Assembly (NCBI GenBank): GCA_000697335.1
Contig: JNEM01011363.1
Coordinates: forward strand, 1-10,306
Length of the DNA: 10,306 nt
Source: Conidiobolus incongruus B7586
Lineage: Eukaryota; Entomophthoromycota; Entomophthoromycetes; Entomophthorales; Conidiobolaceae
Reading direction: 5' to 3'
Shown: positions 1-7,194 of the stretch, piece after piece
Layout: each line of letters starts with the position of its first letter
Position numbering within the stretch: position 1 is the first letter of the stretch
The notes under the pieces: model-generated
What the model saw: only the letters and a program-made list of their open reading frames with translations
What the model was told of the DNA's origin: nothing
Database searches by the model: none
Position numbers and translations under genes: made by a program

Positions 1-1035
1 TATTTAATTTTTTAATATATATGAATATTATATATATGGTTTAAAATTGCTTATTCTTTTATTTATTTTATATTTATTTTTTCTGAAAAGAATAATATTT
101 TTAAAAAATCAAAAATCAAAAAATTTTCCATTATTTTAATTTTTGCAATAATAATATTAAATTCAAATTTTTATTTAATATATTAATATTAGTATATAAT
201 TTAAAATTTTGCTAATTTTAGCTACTTGTTATAATATGCTATTTTATTTTTATATTCTGATTAATTATAATCTTAATTACTCTTTATTCAATATGAATGT
301 ATTATGGCTGCAAATTATAATTGATTTTTTGAATTTAAAATTAATAGTATATTTTAATTTTATTTCAACTACTAAATCTTAATGTCAAAAAAATCCCAAA
401 TTGAATATCAAACATAACAAAAAATAGTTGAATTTATATATATTATCAGAAAAGCTGTTAGAAATGTAATGTTATATTATTCATCTTAAAATTTATTTAT
501 TAAAAGGCATTTAAATGAAATCCAAGTCTTTTATTACTTGAAACAAAGTTTGAAATTAAAATACTTGTTCACAATATAATTTTTGAGTGCATTTTTAATT
601 TCTGTTTATAATTGATTTCATCTTTGTCAAATTTAATTAATTATATTGAATCGAATTTAAAAATCTTATGAACAAGTAATACCTTTCATTGAATTGATTA
701 TATTTGTTTAATATCAGTCTTTGAAATTATATTCGAAAAAATACCTGTTATTCGAATTAAATTTTAATTCAAATTATCGATTATTCTACAGGTTATTAAT
801 CTACAAAGATTTTTTAAATTCTGATTAATCAAATCTTTGTATTCAACTTTGATTAGTATGAACTCTAAGAATTTTTTTCAAAATGTATTAATAATTTGAT
901 ATTAGTTGCTTATAATCTTGCAAGAATTAATTTTTTATTCATATTTTTATTTCAAAAATTATTTTATTGATAATTTTTTAATAATTGAATAAATTTGATA
1001 AATATAGACTTAGTTATAGTGTTTTTTTTCTTTCA
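1..1035. other. AT-rich gene-free spacer
   Basis: This stretch is extremely AT-rich: the first 60 bases contain only about six G or C. No reading frame of useful length, tRNA signature or long repeat is visible. Homopolymer and mixed A/T runs dominate throughout. I see nothing in it that needs explaining beyond composition, although it may hold regulatory DNA or a gene end for something to the left of the window. Confidence 0.6.
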
Positions 1036-1937
1036 GTAATCAAGTCAAAAGAAATCATTGCCAATAGTCAATTTTAATCAAACTGTAATTCTAGTTTAAC
1101 CCAGATATTTTCTAATATCGTGCCATCAAAGTATTTAAATTTCCAGGATGATAATAGTGAAAACATGGCTAATTTGAAAGCAACTTAAATTATCATAACT
1201 TGATAGTCGGAAATAAATATTATTAGTAATGTAAAAAATAAAGAAAAAACGTGGAAATTAAAATATTTGTCAATCTGTCAAGTGTTTATTATTTTAATTG
1301 TTATAAAATTATTAAAATTTTGTAAGTAATGTGATGTAATGAAATGAGGGATTTATATTTGATAGTCCTTTGGCGTGAAAAGTTTGTTCAATATCCATTA
1401 AATTAATTAAACAATCAAGACAATTTGAAGAATATGCGTAGATGAATTGCTTTAAACAAACGATGTAGATTAATCATGGGCGCAATTTTATAAGAAAATT
1501 AAATAAATTTAGGGCAAATTGACAAGCAAAGCTTACAAACGATATTGCCAATACCTGCAATTGAAGTTCTTAACAATCTTATATATCAGGTATATGTATT
1601 AAATTTGGCGAGGTCTAAAACAAACTGAAAATAATATAATCAATTTGACTAAATATTGCTGATATGTACACTCAAATACTTGTCCAAACATCATACTCGT
1701 GTCTGACACCATATCAGTTCCCAATTATCAATTATAAATTTCTCTAATAATCGAAAAAAACTACCAAATCAATCTCCAAAAATCATAAAGTGCTCTCTAC
1801 AATCAAACTATTATAATCCAACAAAGTGATTAACTTAATAGCAAAGAACAAGCGAAGGGTCCAATTTTCAACTTAAAAGAAATTGCCATCTCACACTTTT
1901 GTTTTTGGTTTTGTTGCTTTAATTTCCAAGCATTTAA
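1036..1937. other. Slightly less AT-rich spacer, no gene identified
   Basis: Hand counts give roughly 27-35% G+C for several lines between 1320 and 1900, clearly above the flanks but below the arrestin gene. The longest reading I followed is a 37-codon minus-strand frame (1712 down to 1599) with no recognisable motif, which is within chance for this composition. The stretch could be an old, heavily mutated gene or element, or simply a compositional fluctuation. No product is proposed. Confidence 0.4.
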
Positions 1938-1965
1938 TACTAGTTAATTTTATATTAAACTAGTA
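1938..1965. repeat. Short inverted repeat (8-bp arms)
   Basis: The arms TACTAGTT (1938-1945) and AACTAGTA (1958-1965) are perfect reverse complements around a 12-base AT-rich loop. Nothing nearby suggests a transposon end or a transcript end. In DNA this AT-rich, several hairpins of this size are expected by chance, so it is recorded only as a structure and no function is claimed. Confidence 0.35.
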
Positions 1966-3211
1966 CTTTAATTGAACGCCATTTAATGGGTAGATAGACA
2001 TGTAATGGATATTAATATTAATACTAAAAACAATTGAATATCTTTTATAATATTATTACAATTATATATTTATTATAAAATAGAATTTAAATTATATTAA
2101 AATACCAATAAATATCAGCTATAAAAATAAAATTCTAATTATAGATAATTAATTTAATACTATATAATTATTAACTAAATTTACATATAATTTCAACCAA
2201 TTGCCATGTGGTAATTTCAACCAATCACAACTGAATTATATCATTATTTAATTGGTAGTGGGACAATTAATTTTTTTATAGGTGATGGGTGAAAATAAAT
2301 TGAAATTAATCAGAATTTGAGCTATTAAAATCCTGCAACAGTTGGAAAATTGATGCAATTAGGTATGAAGGTGTTGGAGTAATTAATCTCGTTGTAGTTG
2401 GATGTTGCTATCAATTTTTGGTTATAGGATATTAATTAATAGTCTTATTAATTGTTATTTTTCAAAGTATTAGTTGATATCAAGAATTTATTAAACTTGG
2501 ATATTATCAAAAATAAATCTATGGGATTATAGAGATAATTTAAACACTTTTTTTTTCAAAATTGATAATCATAATATTTTATTAAATTTATCAAAAACAA
2601 AATTAATGAATATATTATAAATTTTGAATAAACTTTAAAATACAATTAATATTTAAAAATAAATTATGTAAAATTTTGCCATAATTCTATTTTAAGATTA
2701 TTTTATATACAAGGGAAAAAAAGGTGATATTAAATGACCACAACTGTAAGATTGGCAATAAAATTTAACTAATAATAAAGTGAGAAATTGAGAATTTTAT
2801 TTTTAAAATAATAAAAATTAATTTAAATAATAATTGGATGTTAATAATTTATTTTATTAAAATATCATCCGAATTAAATTTAATAAAAAGTAGTACCAAA
2901 AAATAAATATTATTAACAAAATTAATATTTAAGATTATCAAAATTTTCTAGAAAAAAGAAAAAAGTTTGAATTAATTAAATAAAATACTATTAAAATTAA
3001 AAAAAAATCAATTTAATATCAATTGTAACATTATTCTAAAGGTTCTTTACCTCTAAATTAAATTGAAAATCTTTTCTATCTCCCTTCTAATAATTAAGCG
3101 GTTATTTGGCTTAAATTCAACTTTAATTGGATAAAATTAGTCATTAATTGATTAAATATTGAGTCAAATAAACATAAAATATTTTAATGTTTAACTAATG
3201 AGACATAGTTA
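1966..3211. other. AT-rich gene-free spacer
   Basis: No coding region is supported here. A slightly G-rich stretch at about 2275-2440 contains a 42-codon open plus-strand reading with no start-proximal signal and no family motif I recognise. The remainder is A/T runs. It also holds the small CCAAT-bearing direct repeat listed separately. Confidence 0.5.
2188..2225. repeat. Direct repeat of 14 bp at 24-bp spacing, each copy ending in CCAAT
   Basis: The 14-mer TAATTTCAACCAAT occurs at 2188-2201 and again at 2212-2225, a spacing of 24 bp. Each copy ends with a CCAAT pentamer, the core bound by the heterotrimeric CCAAT-binding (HAP/NF-Y) complex in eukaryotes. A third CCAAT core lies on the opposite strand at 2251-2255 (ATTGG). 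No gene follows within about 1.2 kb on either strand, so a promoter role is not supported. It may be a small local duplication. Confidence 0.5.
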
Positions 3212-3217
3212 TTTATT
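3212..3217 (-). terminator. Candidate polyadenylation signal AATAAA for the arrestin-like gene
   Basis: Read on the minus strand this is AATAAA, about 209 nt past the stop codon. A variant ATTAAA lies closer, at 3289-3294, about 132 nt past the stop. Either would give a 3' UTR of normal fungal length. In sequence this AT-rich the hexamer occurs often by chance, so the transcript end is not fixed by this evidence. Confidence 0.22.
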
Positions 3218-3425
3218 AAAATAATTAACTTCATTTATAAAGAAATAAAAATTATATAATATTATATTTAAGTTAAATGAAGGATTGATTTAATAATTTT
3301 AAAAATAAACAATAATTTTTATAGGTTAATCTTTTATACAAATAATAATTAATCAACTTAGGATTAATGATTAAGGGGTGGAAAGCGTGAATAGCTCAAC
3401 TATTTAACACGAATTATTAATTAAA

Positions 3426-4466
3426 TTATTCAAAGTAGGGAGGAGGTAAATGTTGGCTGCTGCTAACATGGAGTGGGAAGGTCAATTGCAACTTTCTGGC
3501 GAAGAATCTGCCAAACTTGATTTGGACTTTGACGAAGTGGGAGATTCGGATGAGGTCGCAGTCGAGTCCTTCAACCAACTTTCCACTAAGGGGCAATTTG
3601 ACCTGAAGTGCCGTTTCTTGGCCTTTGAGCTGAACCTTTTGGTTGTTTGACGTCCTCGAGATCGTCAAGTTTTGATTTTTACTGAACATTTGAGGGCTGA
3701 GATCAGCTTCTATGAGCTGACATTCCAATTGTTGATGGAGGGATACTGTAAGGAAGGATTGTGAGAATGGGAGATCTTCTTCAGCATTCAAAGAACGAAA
3801 GATGATCTTGAATTGATAAAAGTCGTCACCAAGAGTGGCCCAAAGAGGAGCCATTATGCAGTATTGCACATCTTCATGAACACCAATAAGTTTTTCTTGA
3901 CTGGGGACAACCCATGTACTGGGGGATGAGGGTTCAGATTCTGATCCCATAGCATAGGATGGTTCTGAGGGGGGTAAACTGCATCGTGTGATTGTGATAG
4001 GCTTATTAGCTAAGACAGCTTCTTGATCACCGTGTACAGAGATTAAATCAACCCAGTATTTGATATAATCATTTTCCAAATGGAAAGAACTTGGGAGATG
4101 ACCTTCGAGGTTAAATTCAAAAGGGAATGTATGGAAGTATGAGTTAGGGCAAGGAGGAAGTGATGGGAGAATGATTTCTTCACAAATCAAACGCTTTCTT
4201 GAAGCAAGAATAGCGAAATAGCTGCATTCTTCATCCCAGCAAACTTTGGCGGTACCCATGATGCGAAGTTTGAGTTGGTGGTTTTGAGGAAGAGTTTCAA
4301 TGAGTGAATGGCTAATATGTACGGTTCCATATAAGGGTGCAGCATTGGCTTCTTCAACAGATCCAAGGAAACTGATTTCCTCGCTGCATACAATTGTTGC
4401 TAATGGCTGATTAGCGTGTTTGTTATGAAAAGAGTAAGATGAAGTATGGTTGGCAAAGCTGAGCAT
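3426..4466 (-). CDS. Alpha-arrestin-like protein with C-terminal PPxY motif
   Basis: Predicted 346-residue soluble protein, single exon. Residues about 22-162 read as an arrestin N-domain: a GTVHIS strand (47-52), the FPFEF (114-118) and LPSSF (124-128) segments and IKYWVDL (135-141), which match the F-x-F...LPSSF...IxYxV pattern of the family. Residues about 163-190 form a Ser/Pro-rich linker with possible phosphosites. Residues about 190-336 look like the arrestin C-domain, with ISHFVKVQIKF (308-318) and LQLTFPLHV (326-334). The protein ends PPPYFE; PPPY (341-344) is a PPxY ligand for the WW domains of Nedd4/Rsp5 ubiquitin ligases. Fungal alpha-arrestins (ART/PalF-like) use such motifs to direct ubiquitination and endocytosis of plasma-membrane transporters; the exact target here is inference. 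There is no signal peptide or membrane span. Start choice: A at -3, the first strand of the N-domain lies just inside, and there is no ATG upstream for 281 nt. Its G+C (about 42%) contrasts sharply with the flanks. It stands alone, with no operon-like partner. The fold is assigned by motif reading, not by a search. Confidence 0.82.
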   Translation of the reverse strand: MLSFANHTSSYSFHNKHANQPLATIVCSEEISFLGSVEEANAAPLYGTVHISHSLIETLPQNHQLKLRIMGTAKVCWDEECSYFAILASRKRLICEEIILPSLPPCPNSYFHTFPFEFNLEGHLPSSFHLENDYIKYWVDLISVHGDQEAVLANKPITITRCSLPPSEPSYAMGSESEPSSPSTWVVPSQEKLIGVHEDVQYCIMAPLWATLGDDFYQFKIIFRSLNAEEDLPFSQSFLTVSLHQQLECQLIEADLSPQMFSKNQNLTISRTSNNQKVQLKGQETALQVKLPLSGKLVEGLDCDLIRISHFVKVQIKFGRFFARKLQLTFPLHVSSSQHLPPPYFE

Positions 4467-4640
4467 TTTAAATATAATTTAAACTAAAAATACAAACTCC
4501 AAAACTATAATAACTATTGAAACCGAAAGAAGATTTTCAATAAGATCAAACGCTAACAGTTAAAGTCACAGCAAGTATGTGATGATTTGGTCGGATAACG
4601 TTGATAAAATGATATGAAAATGAATATTGAATCAACTGAT
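4467..4640 (-). other. Probable 5' leader of the arrestin-like gene
   Basis: If transcription starts about 30 nt past the TATA box, the leader is about 170-175 nt. On the sense (minus) strand there is no ATG from 4467 to 4747, whereas the opposite strand has about eight ATGs in the same interval. Absence of upstream start codons is typical of real leaders read by scanning ribosomes and supports the chosen start codon. The sequence just before the start is A/T-rich (TTTAAAATG). The transcription start itself is inferred. Confidence 0.45.
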
Positions 4641-4670
4641 ACTATATTTTTCCAAGGCCTTAATGGCAAT

Positions 4671-4677
4671 TTATATA
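4671..4677 (-). promoter_or_regulatory. TATA box (TATATAA) of the arrestin-like gene
   Basis: The minus-strand reading is TATATAA inside GTGTATATAAATTG, about 205-211 nt upstream of the start codon. It is flanked by moderately GC-containing sequence rather than by a long AT run, which makes it more credible than the many TATA-like strings in the spacers. It fits with the ATG-free leader just downstream. AT-richness keeps the confidence moderate. Confidence 0.4.
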
Positions 4678-4764
4678 CACAAATCAGTTTGTACAACCTG
4701 AATTTCAAATGATCCCTAAATAGTTGTAAATGGGAATCCACACCCAACATTTAAAAACATATTA

Positions 4765-4769
4765 CCCCT
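4765..4769 (-). promoter_or_regulatory. STRE-like AGGGG/CCCCT core 1
   Basis: CCCCT on the plus strand, AGGGG on the gene's sense strand, about 90 nt upstream of the TATA box. In ascomycete yeasts this core (STRE) is bound by C2H2 zinc-finger stress regulators of the Msn2/Msn4 type. It is the first of three copies within 91 bp in otherwise GC-poor DNA. Function in this organism is inference from the motif. Confidence 0.35.
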
Positions 4770-4780
4770 TTTTGCAATGA

Positions 4781-4794
4781 ACTCATTAATGAGT
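4781..4794. promoter_or_regulatory. 14-bp perfect palindrome in promoter (ACTCATTAATGAGT)
   Basis: ACTCATTAATGAGT reads the same on both strands. It consists of two ACTCA/TGAGT half-sites around a TTAA centre and sits between two STRE-like cores, upstream of the TATA box. A symmetric site like this could bind a dimeric regulator, for example a bZIP protein (TGAGT resembles half of TGACTCA). Palindromes of this size are expected a few times by chance in 10 kb of this composition; its position is what makes it notable. Confidence 0.35.
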
Positions 4795-4804
4795 AGGACC
4801 AAAC

Positions 4805-4809
4805 CCAAT
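4805..4809 (+). promoter_or_regulatory. CCAAT box
   Basis: CCCAATCA on the plus strand lies about 130 nt upstream of the TATA box of the minus-strand arrestin-like gene. The CCAAT-binding HAP/NF-Y complex works in either orientation. A second core on the gene's sense strand is at 4869-4873 and further ones at 4925-4929 and 5072-5076, so the pentamer recurs across this upstream region. Confidence 0.35.
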
Positions 4810-4832
4810 CACCTCCATTCTTCACCTCTTCT

Positions 4833-4837
4833 CCCCT
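4833..4837 (-). promoter_or_regulatory. STRE-like AGGGG/CCCCT core 2
   Basis: This is the second CCCCT core, within a plus-strand pyrimidine-rich tract (about 4809-4860) that reads as a purine-rich tract on the gene's sense strand. Its closeness to the third core (4851-4855) gives a pair 18 bp apart. The regulatory role is inferred from the motif and its clustering. Confidence 0.35.
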
Positions 4838-4850
4838 TTTCTTAAATTTA

Positions 4851-4855
4851 CCCCT
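4851..4855 (-). promoter_or_regulatory. STRE-like AGGGG/CCCCT core 3
   Basis: This is the third CCCCT core, farthest from the gene, at the edge of the pyrimidine-rich tract. The three cores point the same way, with AGGGG on the sense strand of the arrestin-like gene. Shared orientation and spacing favour a real cluster over coincidence, but no binding evidence exists in the sequence itself. Confidence 0.35.
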
Positions 4856-4868
4856 ATCCTAGCATACT

Positions 4869-4873
4869 ATTGG
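4869..4873 (-). promoter_or_regulatory. CCAAT box on the sense strand of the arrestin-like gene
   Basis: ATTGG on the plus strand gives CCAAT on the gene's strand, about 190 nt upstream of the TATA box. With the plus-strand CCAAT at 4805-4809 it brackets STRE-like cores 2 and 3. This is consistent with a compact promoter between about 4670 and 4880. Confidence 0.33.
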
Positions 4874-4879
4874 TTAATC

Positions 4880-5580
4880 CTTGACTATTGAAGTCTCCTG
4901 GATCTAAATAAGGTTTGCGATGTTATTGGCAAAGAAAGACATTCCGGACTTTTGTGAATAAAACAAGCTTTACGCAAAAAGACTTGGCTTTTGAAAAGGG
5001 ATGAATTGCGAAGGTTGGCCTAATAAAGAAAAGTACAATAATCTTTCATATAATTTAATAGTTTCGATAGACCAATCATAAGAGAATAATCGATTTGAAA
5101 AAAGGAGACATTTTTATGAACTGAGACAAATTATAACTTGAATTCTGAAACCATTTTCCTTCACTAATAAAGTTTTGACTTCCAAGTGGTCTTGGAAACC
5201 GGAAATATATTGGGTAAACCTTCAATCAATCTGAGCTGACTCCAGAGGTTTTAGGATTCTATATCAAGTGAAACATAATACCTAAAGTTAGCCATCTAGT
5301 AAGACATAGGAACCTGTTAACAAACGAGTCAGATCCATTTCACCCTGCAAGTTAACCAAATTTATGGTAGTAATCACGGATAAAACCTGATTTTAAAGCA
5401 GTTGATACTGCAACCGAATATAGATTCGTTACCCAAGTTTCTTAAGTGAAGGATACGCTTCATTAAAACGAATCAAATTCTGAGGGACCCTTAGGTGGCC
5501 CATATCCTTCGCCATTTCGTCTTACATAAAGAAAAATTTTCAGAATTAATAAAGATAATGTTGGTGCTGTGCAAGTGTGC
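4880..5580. other. Intermediate-G+C stretch, possible decayed coding DNA, unidentified
   Basis: Hand counts over 4801-5580 give about 35% G+C, against about 20% in the AT-rich flanks. Coding-like but short open stretches occur, notably on the minus strand at 5225-5076 (49 codons) and 5113-4970 (47 codons), in different frames. Plus-strand readings around 5218-5530 also look protein-like but are interrupted several times. I recognise no family in any of them and cannot choose a strand. It could be a decayed gene, a decayed mobile element, small exons of a spliced gene, or simply the distal promoter region. No product is proposed. Confidence 0.35.
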
Positions 5581-5958
5581 TAGTTGAATTAATAATCTTT
5601 TCAATTATAAAGTGGTTTAACTGATTGGTTTGTTAAGCTATTTTAATTAATTAGTCATTAATCGAAGTTTTAAATGATATACTATCAAAATAACTAATAT
5701 TTAAATTAAATTCAGCTTAATTACCACAATGATTGAAAAAATCAACTCTCAATTATTAACCTAATAAGCAGAATGAAAAGCAGCTTGATTTAAAGAAAAG
5801 GATTAGCTCAATGGATGTGAAAATAGCTCGCATCATTACCAATTCAAAATCTTTAAAATAAGAAACAATCAAATATTGATAAACAGCTAAAAAATCTCCT
5901 TAGCAATTAATAAAAATATTTACTCCTTTATTATAAAATGTCTCTCCACCTATAATAA

Positions 5959-5979
5959 TAGAGCGCTCCTGGCGCTTTA
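5959..5979. repeat. GC-rich hairpin, 8-bp stem and 5-base loop
   Basis: TAGAGCGC (5959-5966) and GCGCTTTA (5972-5979) pair as an 8-bp stem with one G-U pair around the loop TCCTG. The AGCGC/GCGCT core is unusual in surroundings of about 20-30% G+C. No T-run follows directly on the plus strand and no gene is adjacent, so a terminator or structured RNA role is speculative. Confidence 0.45.
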
Positions 5980-6318
5980 GGAATATGAATTGGGTATTTG
6001 TCATAACTCCCCACAAATTATCTGTCTCAAAAAAGATTGATACAATACTGGGGACATATCAAATTAACTTGATAAAGAGAATTTTATGAGTTTATTTTAA
6101 GATCAGTTAACTCAATAAGATGATTTCCTTAATAATTTTCATAATAATATGAAAAAAAATTTATTTAAATGTATTATTCAGGGATTTTTTTAATATTATT
6201 CAAATTTATAGACATTTATTTAGAATCCTTTAATTTAAAACATGCCAAATATAAAATGTATAAATCTATCAATGTAAAAATGTCGCTAAAAAACTTGAAA
6301 ATATATTTAGGGGTACAG

Positions 6319-6368
6319 TAATGCTAGAGTATAGATTACAAACAAATATTATAGTGGCTCTAGCATTA
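6319..6368. repeat. Perfect 11-bp inverted repeat around a 28-base loop
   Basis: TAATGCTAGAG (6319-6329) and CTCTAGCATTA (6358-6368) are exact reverse complements. The arms contain four G/C bases, so this is more specific than the A/T-only inverted repeats common here. The total length of 50 bp is too short for an autonomous element. It could be a hairpin, a remnant of a miniature inverted-repeat element, or chance: by rough estimate one or two such pairs are expected in the window. Confidence 0.45.
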
Positions 6369-6589
6369 AAGTGATCCAATTAATATATATTAGTAATAAT
6401 ACAAACCCTTTTAGTCATCTTAATAATCTATCCAGACGTTTATTATATCACATTTAATTAAGCGCCAAAAAGATATTTTGGAATTTTTGAGTAAGTTAAA
6501 ATTAAAGGTGCAATCATCAATGTATACTCAAGGTTTTAAATTAATAATTCAAAAAATTATTAAATAATTATTAAACACCTTTAATATTT

Positions 6590-6889
6590 ATGAATTCTTC
6601 TGATGTCGATATTTTTTTAAAATTCAATATAACAAGTTTGATTTCGGCTATATCCCGTCTACCTCCTCAATATAACAAAATTTGTTTTAGAGATTGAAGG
6701 ATTTGAAAATAAGGATACTTAAAGCTCCTATTTTTAAATGATGTAGCCCAAAAAATTTTATCCGGTTGTAATTGTTTTAAATTTACCAATATATCAGAAA
6801 AAAAATCTGTTTTTCTATTGCTTTCAATTTCAATAGCTATTGAAACTAAAATCCTTCAAATTGTAATTAAAATGGAAATAATTCAATGA
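6590..6889 (+). other. Coding-like stretch, unidentified, not an intact gene
   Basis: Plus-strand reading from an ATG at 6590 gives 35 open codons (to 6694) and, further on, a 58-codon open stretch (6713-6886) ending in a stop at 6887. The readings contain hydrophobic and charged residues in protein-like patterns, including an LISAISRLPPQYN segment, but I recognise no family. The sequence is not open throughout and has no convincing intron boundaries between the two stretches. It may be an old gene fragment or chance. At this composition, runs of this length are somewhat long but not decisive. Confidence 0.2.
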
Positions 6890-7194
6890 TTTCATTTATA
6901 TTTTTTTGTTAAAAATTTTTGAGTGGATTTGAGAAAAGAATTATTTCTTTAAATTTGTTACATAATTCTTTTTAATAAATATTCGAAAATAAGTTTATTC
7001 TAGGTTATATTAAATATAGATTCAATTTATACTTATAACGTATTATTATATCTATATTAATTTTTTTATTTTATTAATTTATTTGAATTATTGAACTTTG
7101 ATTTGTATTTAATAAATATAATATTAATTTTCTGGATACATTATAAAATATGGATAATATTGATTGTTGATATGTATTCTAATAAAATTGTCAA
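6890..7194. other. AT-rich spacer
   Basis: Dense A/T runs with no reading frame, motif or repeat that I can support. It ends abruptly at the G+C-rich island that begins at about 7195. Confidence 0.5.

Larger units (their letters stand above)
5581..6589. other. AT-rich spacer with two inverted repeats
   Basis: No gene is supported in this stretch. A less AT-poor patch lies at about 5940-6060 and contains the GC-rich hairpin listed separately. A second inverted repeat lies at 6319-6368. An A-box-like string occurs at 5804-5814 but no tRNA fold can be built around it. Confidence 0.45.

Noticed and set aside
1021-1188. Splice-acceptor-like sites (pyrimidine run ending CAG at about 1036, and TTTCCAG at 1146) followed by a 13-codon open piece
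   Set aside because: No upstream exon, donor site or branch point can be supported, and such strings are common in T-rich DNA.
1599-1712. Minus-strand 37-codon ORF
   Set aside because: The length is within chance for about 30% G+C DNA, and there is no motif or promoter evidence.
3450-3650. Plus-strand 66-codon open frame
   Set aside because: It lies wholly inside the arrestin-like gene on the opposite strand and is an acidic antisense shadow of its C-domain, with no motif of its own.
4187-4393. Minus-strand 68-codon open frame
   Set aside because: It is an alternative frame within the arrestin-like gene's N-domain coding sequence. The arrestin frame has family motifs and this one has none.
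4553-4750. Minus-strand 65-codon open frame upstream of the arrestin-like gene
   Set aside because: It spans the TATA box and probable leader, has a weak start context (T at -3) and no recognisable domain. It is more likely chance than a gene. It would matter only as an upstream ORF if transcription begins beyond 4750.
6462-6469. GCGCCAAA, a match to the E2F consensus on the minus strand
   Set aside because: A single 8-mer with no adjacent gene on either strand is not enough to call a regulatory site.
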